A DNA stretch of 64,000 bases from Clostridia bacterium (GCA_017512985.1 JAFWEJ010000008.1:528892-592891); one strand, 5' to 3'; shown: positions 55,164 to 63,591, numbered from the stretch's first letter. Numbers and translations are program-made. The notes: generated by a model not told the origin, from the letters alone.

Positions 55164-55577
55164 ATGTCATTCCTTCAACGTCTGAAAATGTCCGTTGCCC
55201 GCTTTATGCAGGGCCGTCACGGCGCCGACAACCTCGGAATGTTCACGCTCATTGCCGGTCTTGCCTGTTCTCTGCTTGGCAGTTTTACCGGTTTCGGCCT
55301 GCTCTCACTGATCGGCTTTGCGCTCTATATTGTCACACTTTTCAGGATGTTTTCCAGAAATCACGAAAAGCGCATGGCTGAAAACCGGAAGTATATTGAG
55401 CTGACTTCCGGCTGGAAAACCAGGATCCGCCAGTTTGCGAAGCGCATAAAAAACCGCAGGGAATACAGGTATTTCAAGTGTCCTAACTGCAAGGTTCTCC
55501 TCCGCATGAAGCGAGGTTCCGGTGAGAAGGACATTACCTGTGTCCGCTGCGGCTATCAGTTTAAGCAGAAATCGTGA
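55164..55577 (+). CDS. membrane protein with C-terminal zinc ribbon
   Basis: The protein has 137 residues. Two hydrophobic segments lie at about residues 25-60 (FTLIAGLACSLLGSFTGFGL then LIGFALYIVTLF). A basic linker leads to a zinc ribbon with CPNCKVLLRM and CVRCGYQF (CxxC...CxxC). The ATG at 55164 follows GAAAGGAGTCTTTCACA. It closes the Hsp70 cluster with a 26-base gap and probably works with it at the membrane. It runs into the convergent regulator gene with only four bases between stops and no terminator. Confidence 0.75.
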   Translation: MSFLQRLKMSVARFMQGRHGADNLGMFTLIAGLACSLLGSFTGFGLLSLIGFALYIVTLFRMFSRNHEKRMAENRKYIELTSGWKTRIRQFAKRIKNRREYRYFKCPNCKVLLRMKRGSGEKDITCVRCGYQFKQKS

Positions 55578-55581
55578 TTCC

Positions 55582-55842
55582 TTAACCTGCGCTGCGCAGC
55601 TGTTCTGCTGCGTACCGCGTGACAAAATAGTTTCGTCTGGCCTGCCCGCTCTGCGCGAGCAGGCCTTCGTTTACCATCCGTCTCAGATATCCGGCTGTGG
55701 TTGACGTGGATTGCAGTCCGGCTGCCGTTCCGATCTCCCGTACGGAAGGCTGCCTTCCCTGTTCAGTTGCAAATGAAATCATATACAGCAGGATCTGTTT
55801 CCTTTTTTCCCTGTTTCGCGGCTGGTGGTTCTGCATAATCAT
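55582..55842 (-). CDS. free-standing LexA-type winged-helix protein
   Basis: The protein has 86 residues. KRKQILLYMISFATEQGRQP followed by SVREIGTAAGLQSTSTTAGYL closely matches the LexA N-terminal DNA-binding domain, and RMVNEGLLAQ is the wing region. The S24 protease half of LexA is absent. It starts inside the stop of an XRE-S24 gene (ATGA overlap), so a self-cleaving domain and a LexA-like DNA-binding domain are encoded in tandem. It may bind SOS-like operators without being cleaved. The role is unknown. Confidence 0.75.
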   Translation of the reverse strand: MIMQNHQPRNREKRKQILLYMISFATEQGRQPSVREIGTAAGLQSTSTTAGYLRRMVNEGLLAQSGQARRNYFVTRYAAEQLRSAG

Positions 55843-56666
55843 CTTCCTTTCTGCTCGTACTCCTGCCAGGCCGCGAAGCTTTCGTCGTCAGCCCAGTCTT
55901 CCTGTTTTACTTTGCCAAGCACTTTCCCGATGCAGCGTACAGATTCACCTTCTCCGAAGGAGATGGTTGCATACGCGGGATTATGGCTGTGCAGCCCGTC
56001 TTTCCTGTATTCCTTGATATAACCTGTATCGCCGCAGATAAAGACGCCGATCTCTCCGGGACGGATGCCGGTAGTATGCCGGATCAGCACCTGGTCACCG
56101 TCGTAATAGGTGGGTTCCATACTGTTGCCGTTCACGCGGATAATTTCATCTGCGTTATCGGTAAACTGGTTTGCGTACAGGAATACCTCTTCGCCCCGTG
56201 CTGTGTCCAGCGCTTCTCCGGGACCGGCGGATGCCGCCAGTTCGCTCCGGAAAAGGCGGATCACCTTGCGCGGTTTCTGAATATCCTCCTGCATTTCCCG
56301 CAGTACAGCCATCTGTCGAAGGACTACCTGCCTGTTATATGCGTTCAGCGCGCCGTACCTGCGGAGCAGCGTGGAACGTTCTTCCGGTGTAATGCCGGCC
56401 TTTTCTTCTGTACGTTCCTGCTGCCCTTCAGGCATTCCGAAAAATTCTTCCAGCGACAGATCCAGCGCTTCACAGATCACCGGAACGCTTCCGACATCCG
56501 GCCGGCTGCGTCCTGCTTCCCAGGCGCCTACGGCATTCTTTCCGACCCGGACCAGTGCGCCGAGTTCTTCCTGGTTCATTTTCTTTGCCTTCCGTTGCCG
56601 GCGGATCAGTTCCCCGTATGCAATTCCGGCTGCGTTGGTCATTCCGTTCGCGTCTGCTTTCGCCAT
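55839..56666 (-). CDS. XRE-S24 (CI/LexA-like) self-cleaving repressor
   Basis: The protein has 275 residues. Residues 20-75 form an XRE helix-turn-helix (GELIRRQRKAKKMNQEELGA, then VGAWEAGRSRPDVGSVPVIC-type sequence). Residues 160-265 form an S24 peptidase domain with catalytic Ser in VNGNSMEPTYYDGDQVLIRH and Lys in GDTGYIKEYRKDG. An Ala-Gly cleavage site is plausible in LAASAGPGEALD. Such repressors autocleave with RecA on DNA damage. The ATG at 56666 follows AAAGGGGCGGATAAT. A palindrome fills the spacer of its promoter. No phage genes are nearby, so this seems a chromosomal regulator. Confidence 0.88.
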   Translation of the reverse strand: MAKADANGMTNAAGIAYGELIRRQRKAKKMNQEELGALVRVGKNAVGAWEAGRSRPDVGSVPVICEALDLSLEEFFGMPEGQQERTEEKAGITPEERSTLLRRYGALNAYNRQVVLRQMAVLREMQEDIQKPRKVIRLFRSELAASAGPGEALDTARGEEVFLYANQFTDNADEIIRVNGNSMEPTYYDGDQVLIRHTTGIRPGEIGVFICGDTGYIKEYRKDGLHSHNPAYATISFGEGESVRCIGKVLGKVKQEDWADDESFAAWQEYEQKGR

Positions 56667-56696
56667 ATTATCCGCCCCTTTTCTCTGCATGTATGT

Positions 56697-56726
56697 ATTG
56701 TAGCACAATTTTATTGTGCTTGTAAA
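56697..56726 (-). promoter_or_regulatory. promoter of the XRE-S24 repressor gene
   Basis: On the minus strand TTTACA and TACAAT are separated by an 18-base spacer made almost entirely of the operator palindrome. Confidence 0.7.
56702..56720. promoter_or_regulatory. probable autoregulatory operator
   Basis: AGCACAAT and ATTGTGCT flank TTT, forming a perfect 19-base inverted repeat between the -35 and -10 boxes. A further half site (TTGTGCT) lies near 56742-56749. Confidence 0.6.
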
Positions 56727-56779
56727 GAATAATTTTATCTTTTTGTGCTCGGTTTGTATTATTTCTGAATTATGAATTA

Positions 56780-56794
56780 TGAATTCCGAATTCA
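56780..56794. promoter_or_regulatory. candidate ArgR-like operator before argF
   Basis: TGAATTC-C-GAATTCA is a perfect palindrome two bases upstream of the -35 box. Two further TGAATTA motifs lie just before it. It resembles the ARG box core (TGAAT...ATTCA) but has one extra central base. Confidence 0.4.
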
Positions 56795-56796
56795 AA

Positions 56797-56826
56797 TTGA
56801 CTTTGGTCAATTCGCTATTCTATACT
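56797..56826 (+). promoter_or_regulatory. argF promoter
   Basis: TTGACT and TATACT are separated by 18 bases, 28 bases before the argF ATG. Confidence 0.7.
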
Positions 56827-56854
56827 GTTTCATATCGTTCGGAGGTGTTTCGGT

Positions 56855-57841
56855 ATGACTTCATTGAAGAATAAAAGCTTCCTGAAGCTTCTTGATCTTT
56901 CCCCGGAGGAAATTTCCGACCTGCTTGACCTGGCAGCGGACCTGAAGGCAAAAAAGAAAGCGGGCATTCCGCATGCCTGCTGTGCCGGGAAAAACATAGC
57001 CCTGATTTTTGAGAAAACCAGCACCCGTACCCGTTGCGCGTTTGAAGTCGCCGCCTATGATCTGGGCATGAAATGTACCTATCTCGATCCCTCCGGAAGC
57101 CAGATCGGCAAAAAGGAAAGTATTGCCGATACTGCCCGCGTCCTGGGCAGGATGTACGACGGGATTGAATACCGCGGATACGGACAGCAGATTGTGGAAG
57201 ACCTCGCCCGCTATTCCGGTGTGCCTGTCTGGAACGGCCTGACAAATGAATTCCATCCTACCCAGATCCTGGCCGATTTTCTGACCATCCGCGAGCATTT
57301 CGGTTCCCTGCAGGGAATCAAACTGGTCTACATGGGAGACGCCCGTTACAACATGGGCAATTCCCTCATGGTCGGCTGTGCCAAGATGGGGATGCATTTT
57401 GTCGCCTGTGCGCCGGAGAAATACCAGCCCGGTTCATCGCTGATTGCCACCTGCAGGGATATTGCGCGCAGCACCGGCGCGGTTCTTGAATTTGAGTCCG
57501 ATGTCAGCAAGGCAGTGGCCGGTGCGCATGTAATCTATACGGATGTCTGGGTTTCCATGGGAGAGCCGGATAATGTCTGGGAAGAGCGTATCCGGGACCT
57601 GCTTCCCTACCGGGTCACGTCCGCAGTTATGGAAAAAGCCGGTAACCAATGCGTCTTCATGCACTGCCTGCCTTCCTTCCATGACCTGAACACATCCATC
57701 GGCAGGTCGATTTTTGAGAAATTCGGCATCGATTGCATGGAAGTAACGGACGAAGTATTCGAAGGCCCCCGTTCCATCGTTTTTGATGAAGCGGAAAACC
57801 GTATGCACACAATCAAGGCCGTAATGGCCGCAACACTTTAA
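56855..57841 (+). CDS. argF: ornithine carbamoyltransferase
   Basis: The protein has 328 residues. [18 protein letters not shown] near residue 51 is the carbamoyl-phosphate loop, [13 protein letters not shown] near residue 132 follows, and [10 protein letters not shown] near residue 268 holds the catalytic Cys. It makes citrulline from ornithine and carbamoyl phosphate. No arcA, arcC or other arg gene is adjacent, so biosynthetic and arginine-deiminase roles cannot be separated by context. A possible ArgR box favours biosynthesis. The start has GGAGGTGTTTCGGT upstream. Confidence 0.95.
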   Translation: MTSLKNKSFLKLLDLSPEEISDLLDLAADLKAKKKAGIPHACCAGKNIALIFEKTSTRTRCAFEVAAYDLGMKCTYLDPSGSQIGKKESIADTARVLGRMYDGIEYRGYGQQIVEDLARYSGVPVWNGLTNEFHPTQILADFLTIREHFGSLQGIKLVYMGDARYNMGNSLMVGCAKMGMHFVACAPEKYQPGSSLIATCRDIARSTGAVLEFESDVSKAVAGAHVIYTDVWVSMGEPDNVWEERIRDLLPYRVTSAVMEKAGNQCVFMHCLPSFHDLNTSIGRSIFEKFGIDCMEVTDEVFEGPRSIVFDEAENRMHTIKAVMAATL

Positions 57842-57861
57842 TCTCATATTCCGAAAACAAA

Positions 57862-57892
57862 ACAGGCGGCGGTATTACCGCCGCCTGTTTTT
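57862..57892. terminator. bidirectional terminator between argF and the PspC gene
   Basis: ACAGGCGGCGGT and ACCGCCGCCTGT form a 12-bp stem with an ATT loop, followed by TTTT. Confidence 0.85.
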
Positions 57893-57913
57893 CTGACGGG
57901 CAGGAACAACTGA

Positions 57914-58108
57914 TTATTCAGCAGCTTCCTGTGCTTCGGGCATGATCAGCGCAGCCAGGACATAGGCGAGAACACCGCTGCCGGCGGCGGCTGAGATCAA
58001 GACAAAGGCCAGCCGGATCAGGGTCGGATCGGCGTTCAGGTATTCGGCGATACCTCCGCACACGCCGCAGATCTTTTTATTGGTATTGCTCTTACACAGT
58101 TTCTTCAT
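57914..58108 (-). CDS. PspC-domain membrane protein
   Basis: The protein has 64 residues, almost all one PspC domain. KLCKSNTNKKICGVCGGIAE is followed by YLNADPTLIRLAFVLI and a C-terminal membrane segment AYVLAALIMPEA. Family members sense or respond to envelope stress, but small stand-alone copies are common in Clostridia and of unclear role. The start has AGGAAAGAACC upstream. It is monocistronic. Confidence 0.88.
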   Translation of the reverse strand: MKKLCKSNTNKKICGVCGGIAEYLNADPTLIRLAFVLISAAAGSGVLAYVLAALIMPEAQEAAE

Positions 58109-58166
58109 GGTTCTTTCCTCCTCATTCTTTCGGCGCTTTCTGCGTCACTCATCGTTTACAGGTATG

Positions 58167-58172
58167 ATTATA
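58167..58172 (-). promoter_or_regulatory. -10 box of the PspC gene
   Basis: A perfect TATAAT on the minus strand lies about 60 bases before the start. The best -35 (TTATTT, 16-base spacing) is weak. Confidence 0.45.
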
Positions 58173-58214
58173 GCCATCCTTTCTGTGAAAATAAGGGTTA
58201 ATAGATTAGAAGAA

Positions 58215-58250
58215 AATTAAAATCACCGGATTCTTTATCAGAATCCGGTG
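58215..58250 (-). terminator. terminator after the oxaloacetate decarboxylase operon
   Basis: CACCGGATTC and GAATCCGGTG form a 10-bp stem with a 7-base loop, followed by ATTTTAATTTTC on the minus strand. Confidence 0.8.
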
Positions 58251-58269
58251 AATAATATTTGGCTTTCAA

Positions 58270-59508
58270 TCAGCCGCCGAACATGCTGATCAGGAAACCG
58301 GCCGCGATGGCGGAGCCGATAACACCCGCCACGTTGGGTCCCATCGCGTGCATCAGCAGGAAGTTGGAAGGATTGGCCTTCTGTCCTTCACGCTGGGAAA
58401 CGCGGGCAGCCATAGGCACGGCGGAAACGCCGGCGGAGCCGATCAGCGGATTGACCTTTCCTCCCGTCAGGTGGTACATCAGTTTGCCGACCAGCAGACC
58501 GCCGACCGTGCTGAAGCAGAATGCCACCAGTCCAAGAATAACAATATAAATCGTCTGCAGCTCCAGGAACCGGGAACCGACCATCGTCGCGCCTACGCTG
58601 ATGCCCAGGAACAGGGTGACGATATTCATCAGGGCGTTCTGCGCCACGTCGCTCAGGCGTTCCGTCACGCCGGTTTCCTTCAGCAGGTTGCCGAACATCA
58701 GGCAGCCGATCAGCGGAGCCGTGGAGGGCAGCAGCAGTACCACAAAGATAGTGACGATAATCGGGAACAGGATCTTCTCGGTCTTGCCGACTTCACGAAG
58801 CTGTTCCATCTTCACGCTGCGTTCCTTCTGTGTTGTCAGCGCCTTCATAATCGGGGGCTGGATCATCGGAATCAGCGCCATGTAGCTGTAGGCGGCCACC
58901 GCGATCGGTCCGAGCAGATGTGGGGCCAGTTTGGTAGTGGTCAGGATGGCGGTGGGGCCGTCCGCGCCGCCGATGATGCCGATAGAGGCTGCTTCATTGC
59001 CGGTGAATCCGAACAGCGTCCTTGCGCCAAAGAAAGCGAAGAATACGCCGAACTGCGCAGCCGCACCCAGCAGCAGGCTCTTCGGATTTGAGATCAGCGG
59101 ACCGAAGTCTGTCATCGCACCGATACCGATGAAAATCAGGCAGGGATAGATGCCGGCTTTGACACCGATATACAGAATGTCAATTAAACCGCCTTCGGAT
59201 AGGATCGGTCCGAACTTGTGAAGATACTCAGTATATCCTGTTTCATATTCGCCTGCATTCAGGAATCTGTCCCACAGTTCCTGATGATACAATGCGTTTT
59301 CAGTACCGCCGAGCACACTGACGTTTGCGAGCAGGCAACCTACTGCAATGCCTACCATAAGCAGCGGCTCATACTGCTTCTTGATGCCCAGATAAAGCAG
59401 CACACAGGAAATGGCGATCATGATGAGCGCCTTCCAGCCATCCGGGGAGGTAACAATCTGGACAAAGCCGGATTCTGTTACCAGTTTCCCGAGCTTATCA
59501 AAAATCAT
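58270..59508 (-). CDS. oadB: Na+-transporting decarboxylase beta subunit
   Basis: The protein has 412 residues and about ten membrane segments. IGIIGGADGPTAILTTTKLA near residue 178 is the conserved Na+-site region (Asp). GSAGVSAVPMAARVSQREGQ and LLMHAMGPNVAGVIGSAIAAG are the C-terminal signatures. It decarboxylates carboxybiotin and pumps Na+ outward. With the carrier, gamma and alpha subunits upstream, this completes an oxaloacetate decarboxylase. The start has AAGGGAGGATAAACAGCG upstream. Confidence 0.95.
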   Translation of the reverse strand: MIFDKLGKLVTESGFVQIVTSPDGWKALIMIAISCVLLYLGIKKQYEPLLMVGIAVGCLLANVSVLGGTENALYHQELWDRFLNAGEYETGYTEYLHKFGPILSEGGLIDILYIGVKAGIYPCLIFIGIGAMTDFGPLISNPKSLLLGAAAQFGVFFAFFGARTLFGFTGNEAASIGIIGGADGPTAILTTTKLAPHLLGPIAVAAYSYMALIPMIQPPIMKALTTQKERSVKMEQLREVGKTEKILFPIIVTIFVVLLLPSTAPLIGCLMFGNLLKETGVTERLSDVAQNALMNIVTLFLGISVGATMVGSRFLELQTIYIVILGLVAFCFSTVGGLLVGKLMYHLTGGKVNPLIGSAGVSAVPMAARVSQREGQKANPSNFLLMHAMGPNVAGVIGSAIAAGFLISMFGG

Positions 59509-59524
59509 CGCTGTTTATCCTCCC

Positions 59525-59923
59525 TTATCCCAGAACGATGATCGGCGTTCCGGTATCAACTTTGGCACCCACGTCCACAAGCACCTGCACGACAGTCGCG
59601 TCATGGGGCGCCATGATCTCGTTCTCCATCTTCATGGCTTCCAGCACAGCCAGTACTTCACCGCTCTTAACGGCCTGTCCGGCTTTCACGTTGATCTTCA
59701 CCATGGTTCCGGGCATCGGGGAAACAACCTGCTCGCCTGCTACGGCAACAGGAACGGCAGCGGGTGCCGGGGCAGCAGCCGGCGCGGCGGCAGGAGCCGC
59801 GGCGGGAGCGGGTGCGGCAGCGGGAGCCGGCGCATAGGCTTCGTATTCGTCCAGGACCATGGCCTCTCCCTGATCCACTTCAACTTCATAGGTCTTGCCC
59901 TTCAGCGTTACTTTGTATTTCAT
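59525..59923 (-). CDS. biotin carboxyl carrier protein of the decarboxylase
   Basis: The protein has 132 residues. After a short MKYKVTLKGKTYEVEVDQGE strand region comes an Ala-Pro linker of about 35 residues, then a biotinyl domain with the acceptor lysine in VLAVLEAMKMENEIMAP. It shuttles the carboxyl group from OadA to OadB. In many species this domain is fused to OadA, but here it is a separate gene. The ATG at 59923 was chosen for GGAGGTTAAGTAAG upstream. Confidence 0.92.
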   Translation of the reverse strand: MKYKVTLKGKTYEVEVDQGEAMVLDEYEAYAPAPAAAPAPAAAPAAAPAAAPAPAAVPVAVAGEQVVSPMPGTMVKINVKAGQAVKSGEVLAVLEAMKMENEIMAPHDATVVQVLVDVGAKVDTGTPIIVLG

Positions 59924-59924
59924 C

Positions 59925-60317
59925 TTACTTAACCTCCTTGATGGATCTGAACCGGAGCTCATTCAGGGGCTTATCCAGCTTGTTGGCAACAATGGCCATG
60001 ATCATCGCTGCGTCACGGGGATTCGTGTCATACAGCTTCACATCTCCGGCGCTTCCGGGAGCAAGCTTCTTGGGTGCTGCGGCTGCAGGCGCGGCAGGCG
60101 CTGCGGCAGCGGCTTTCTCTTCAGCAGGCATATTCTTCTTTGCGCTGAAGATCTTGCCAACGATGATAATGACAACCATCAACAGTACCAGTCCGATAAA
60201 AACAACCAGATACCCCAGGAAGGCATTAACCAAAGGCGGAGCTTCAGTCACGGTGGCTGTTTTTGCAACAGTTTCTGTCGCCTGCTCTGCAACTTCTTCT
60301 GCAAAACCAATTGACAT
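59925..60317 (-). CDS. oadG: oxaloacetate decarboxylase gamma-chain-like subunit
   Basis: The protein has 130 residues. One membrane segment (about residues 30-55, AFLGYLVVFIGLVLLMVVII) is followed by an Ala/Pro/Lys linker and a soluble tail ending AIVANKLDKPLNELRFRSIK. The OadG family anchors the alpha and carrier subunits to the pump. It overlaps the carrier gene's Shine-Dalgarno region and starts 15 bases after oadA with AAGGAGGGCAGAGACAG. Confidence 0.82.
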   Translation of the reverse strand: MSIGFAEEVAEQATETVAKTATVTEAPPLVNAFLGYLVVFIGLVLLMVVIIIVGKIFSAKKNMPAEEKAAAAAPAAPAAAAPKKLAPGSAGDVKLYDTNPRDAAMIMAIVANKLDKPLNELRFRSIKEVK

Positions 60318-60332
60318 CTGTCTCTGCCCTCC

Positions 60333-61733
60333 TTACGCTTCTTCAATGGTATACTGGACTTTCTTCTCGCGGTTTTCTTTCCGCGCCTTCAGATAGTCTT
60401 CAGCCTGCTTCGGGAAGCAAATCCAGCTCATCAGGTCTTCTTCGCTCTCGGCCAGGTCTCCCAGGGCCTTCTTCGCATTCTCGAAGTCCTCACCGGTCCG
60501 CTTGCTGTCCTCGATCCGGCAGTCGATGGGCTGGCCGCCCTCGCCAAGGATCTTGGCCTGCAGCTCTTCATTCACGGGAGCGGGCGCAATTCCGTATTCG
60601 CCCTTGAAGTAGTTCTTGACCTCGTTGGAAATATTCTTGTAGCGCTCGCCCACCAGCACATTGGTCACAGCCTGGTTGCCGACCATCTGGCTGAGCGGGG
60701 TGACGAGCGGCGGATATCCAAGATCCTTGCGGACAGCGGGGATCTCCAGCAGCGCTTCGTCAAACTTATCCATGGCGTTCATGTCTTTCAGGTTTGCGAT
60801 CATGTTGCTCAGCATGCCGCCGGGAACTTTGTAAACCAGCGCCTGGCTGTCAGTCGCCATGCTCTTGGGATTGATCGTGCCGTTGTCGACGTACTTCTGC
60901 TTCACGGGCTTGAAGAAGTCGTTCACCTTGTTGATGACCTTCTCGTCCAGTCCGGTCTCAATGCCGTACTGCTGAGCGGCGTAGAACATGGTTTCGGTCG
61001 CGGCCTGGCTGGTTCCGTTGGAGAAGCAGCTCGTGGCGGTATCGATCACGTCAACGCCGCTCTCGATCGCCTTGGTCAGGGTCATGTATGCCATGCCGGT
61101 GGTGCAGTGGGTATGCAGCACGACCGGAACATCGCCGACGGCGTCCTTGATGCCCTTGATCAGGTGCTCTGCTTCATAGGGGCTCATGGTACCGGCCATG
61201 TCCTTCAGACACAGGGTGTCAAAGCCCATCTTGACCAGGTCCTTGCACATTTCGACGTACTTTTCGACGGTGTGCACGGGGCTCTGGGTATAGCTGATGC
61301 AGCCGGAAGCGACGGTCCTGTCTGTGGAGTACTTTTTCACGGCGTCCAGGGCTGTCCCCAGGTTGCGGAAGTCGTTCAGCGCGTCAAAGATCCGGATCAC
61401 GTCGATACCGTTCTTGATGCTCAGCTCGACAAACTTTTCCACAACGTCGTCGTGGTAGTGTTTATATCCCAGCAGGTTCTGTCCGCGCAGCAGCATCTGC
61501 AGCCGGGTGTTGGGCATATTCTTGCGGATATTGCGCAGCCGCTCAAAGGGATCTTCATTCAGATACCGAAGGCAGCTGTCGAAGGTAGCGCCGCCCCAGC
61601 ACTCAACGGAATAGTATCCGGCCTTGTCCATGGTCGGCAGGATTTCTTCAAAGTCGGCATAGGGCAGCCGGGTTGCCATCAGGGACTGATTCGCGTCCCG
61701 AAGGACGGTTTCTGTGAATTGGACTTTCTTCAT
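60333..61733 (-). CDS. oadA: oxaloacetate decarboxylase alpha subunit (carboxyltransferase domain)
   Basis: The protein has 466 residues. It opens VQFTETVLRDANQSLMATRL, the RDANQS segment of carboxyltransferase barrels. ECWGGATFDSCLRYLNEDPF, LRGQNLLGYKHY, IRIFDALND and LHTHCTTGMAYMTL (metal site) follow. It moves carboxyl from oxaloacetate to biotin. The C-terminal biotinyl domain of longer OadA proteins is missing and is supplied by the separate carrier gene. It is linked with pckA upstream. Confidence 0.93.
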   Translation of the reverse strand: MKKVQFTETVLRDANQSLMATRLPYADFEEILPTMDKAGYYSVECWGGATFDSCLRYLNEDPFERLRNIRKNMPNTRLQMLLRGQNLLGYKHYHDDVVEKFVELSIKNGIDVIRIFDALNDFRNLGTALDAVKKYSTDRTVASGCISYTQSPVHTVEKYVEMCKDLVKMGFDTLCLKDMAGTMSPYEAEHLIKGIKDAVGDVPVVLHTHCTTGMAYMTLTKAIESGVDVIDTATSCFSNGTSQAATETMFYAAQQYGIETGLDEKVINKVNDFFKPVKQKYVDNGTINPKSMATDSQALVYKVPGGMLSNMIANLKDMNAMDKFDEALLEIPAVRKDLGYPPLVTPLSQMVGNQAVTNVLVGERYKNISNEVKNYFKGEYGIAPAPVNEELQAKILGEGGQPIDCRIEDSKRTGEDFENAKKALGDLAESEEDLMSWICFPKQAEDYLKARKENREKKVQYTIEEA

Positions 61734-61775
61734 GAACCATACGCTCCGATCCGATTAGATTTGGTAAGAAATACA

Positions 61776-61806
61776 TACAGGATGCCGCCCTTGCCGGGCG
61801 GCATCC
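61776..61806 (-). terminator. hairpin between pckA and oadA
   Basis: GGATGCCGCCC and GGGCGGCATCC form an 11-bp stem with a 5-base loop. The following minus-strand sequence (TGTATGTATTT) is only moderately T-rich, so partial termination is likely. Confidence 0.6.
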
Positions 61807-61826
61807 CGGATATAACTGCTCTGGGA

Positions 61827-63440
61827 TTACAGCTGGGGTCCGGCAGCGACCAGCGCCTTGCCGGCTTCGTTGCTCTCGTACTTGGCGAAGTTCTTGATGA
61901 AACGGCCTGCCAGGTCCTTGGCCTTGGCGTCCCATTCGGTGGGATCTTTGTAGGTGTCCCGGGGATCGAGGATGCCGGTATCGACGCCCTTCAGTTCGGT
62001 GGGCACTTCAAAGTTGAAGTACGGAATCTTCTTGGTGGGGGCGTTCAGGATATCGCCGTCCAGGATCGCGTCAATGATGCCGCGGGTATCCTTGATGGAG
62101 ATCCGCTTGCCGGTGCCGTTCCAGCCGGTATTGACCAGATAGGCCTTGGCGCCGCTCTTTTCCATCTTCTTGACCAGTTCCTCAGCATATTTTGTGGGAT
62201 GCAGTTCAAGGAAGGCCTGGCCGAAGCAGGCGGAGAAGGTGGGGGTAGGTTCAGTGATTCCGCGCTCGGTTCCGGCGAGCTTCGCGGTGAAGCCGCTCAG
62301 GAAGTAATACTTGGTCTGTTCGGGCGTCAGGATAGATACGGGCGGCAGCACGCCGAAAGCGTCAGCGCTCAGGAAAATCACGTTCTTGGCGTCAGGACCG
62401 GCGGAAACGGGATTAACGTTCTTGACGATCTTTTCGATATGCTCGATCGGATAGCTTACGCGGGTATTTTCGGTCACGCTCTTGTCGGCGAAATCGATCT
62501 TGCCGTTCTCGTCAACCGTAACGTTCTCCAGCAGCGCGTCGCGGCGGATCGCGTTGTAGATATCGGGCTCGCTGTCCTTGTCCAGGTTGATGACCTTGGC
62601 ATAGCATCCGCCTTCAAAGTTGAACACGCCGTTGTCGTCCCAGCCGTGCTCGTCGTCGCCGATCAGCAGGCGCTTGGGATCGGTGGACAGGGTGGTCTTG
62701 CCGGTGCCGCTCAGGCCAAAGAAGATGGCGGTGTTTTTGCCTTCCATATCGGTGTTGGCGGAGCAGTGCATGGAAGCGATGCCCTTCAGCGGCAGGTAGT
62801 AGTTCATCATGGAGAACATGCCCTTCTTCATCTCGCCGCCGTACCAGGTGTTCAGGATGACCTGCTCCCGGCTGGTGATGTTGAAGGCAACCGCAGTTTC
62901 GCTGTTCAGGCCCATGGCTTTGTAGTCGTCAACCTTCGCCTTGGAGGCGGCGTATACAACGAAGTCCGGCTCAAAGGACGCCAGTTCTTCTTCGCTGGGC
63001 TGGATGAACATGTTCTTCACGAAATGGGCCTGCCAGGCAACTTCCATCACGAAGCGGATAGCCATGCGGGTATCCTTGTTTGCGCCGCAGAAAGCGTCCA
63101 TCACGAACAGGCGCTTGCCGCTCAGTTCATCCTGCGCCAGTTTCTTCAGTTTGGCCCAGTTTTCCTCGCTCAGAGGATGGTTGTCGTTCTTGTATCCTTC
63201 AGTAGTCCACCATACGGTGTCCTTGCTGTTCTCATCCATTACGATGTACTTGTCTTTGGGGCTCCGTCCGGTATAGATACCGGTCATGACGTTCATCGCG
63301 TTCAGCTCCGTCAGCTGGCCTTTGTCGTATCCGGTCAGTTCGGGCTTGTTCTCTTCTTCAAAGAGAAACTCGTAGGAAGGGTTATGAATGATCTCCGTTG
63401 CACCGGTGATCCCGTATCTGGTAAGATCTACAGCTGCCAT
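61827..63440 (-). CDS. pckA: ATP-dependent phosphoenolpyruvate carboxykinase
   Basis: The protein has 537 residues. [14 protein letters not shown] near residue 57 binds substrate, [20 protein letters not shown] near residue 243 is the kinase 1a loop, [19 protein letters not shown] binds metal, and [13 protein letters not shown] lies near residue 430. It interconverts oxaloacetate and PEP with ATP/ADP. Beside the Na+-pumping oxaloacetate decarboxylase it may run toward oxaloacetate and ATP formation in fermentation. The start follows TTAGGAGGTGCCTT. C-ending codon bias suggests high expression. Confidence 0.97.
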   Translation of the reverse strand: MAAVDLTRYGITGATEIIHNPSYEFLFEEENKPELTGYDKGQLTELNAMNVMTGIYTGRSPKDKYIVMDENSKDTVWWTTEGYKNDNHPLSEENWAKLKKLAQDELSGKRLFVMDAFCGANKDTRMAIRFVMEVAWQAHFVKNMFIQPSEEELASFEPDFVVYAASKAKVDDYKAMGLNSETAVAFNITSREQVILNTWYGGEMKKGMFSMMNYYLPLKGIASMHCSANTDMEGKNTAIFFGLSGTGKTTLSTDPKRLLIGDDEHGWDDNGVFNFEGGCYAKVINLDKDSEPDIYNAIRRDALLENVTVDENGKIDFADKSVTENTRVSYPIEHIEKIVKNVNPVSAGPDAKNVIFLSADAFGVLPPVSILTPEQTKYYFLSGFTAKLAGTERGITEPTPTFSACFGQAFLELHPTKYAEELVKKMEKSGAKAYLVNTGWNGTGKRISIKDTRGIIDAILDGDILNAPTKKIPYFNFEVPTELKGVDTGILDPRDTYKDPTEWDAKAKDLAGRFIKNFAKYESNEAGKALVAAGPQL

Positions 63441-63562
63441 AAGGCACCTCCTAAAAATACATTTGCGATACGTCCGGATTTATATCCCAACGTAACCCAA
63501 TTTCTCTTATTCTGTTCTTTTCCCCTATTTCCTGCCTCGTAACAAAAATTTGATAATTGCGC

Positions 63563-63591
63563 AAAAAGTGGCGGAACCCTTGTCCCGCCAC
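63563..63591 (-). terminator. terminator after the right-edge repeat-protein gene
   Basis: GTGGCGG and CCGCCAC form the stem, followed on the minus strand by TTTTTG, 49 bases after the gene's stop. Confidence 0.75.

Noticed and set aside
55839-56666. XRE-S24 repressor as evidence of a prophage
   Set aside because: No integrase, structural, lysis or replication genes of a phage are nearby, and both flanks are ordinary chromosome.
59760-59835. GC-rich repeat block in the decarboxylase region
   Set aside because: It encodes the Ala-Pro linker of the biotin carrier, a normal feature of that protein.
61107-63542. 811-codon plus-strand open frame opposite pckA and oadA
   Set aside because: It mirrors two well-identified minus-strand genes whose C-ending codon bias removes stops on the other strand. 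It has no ribosome binding site or recognisable domain.
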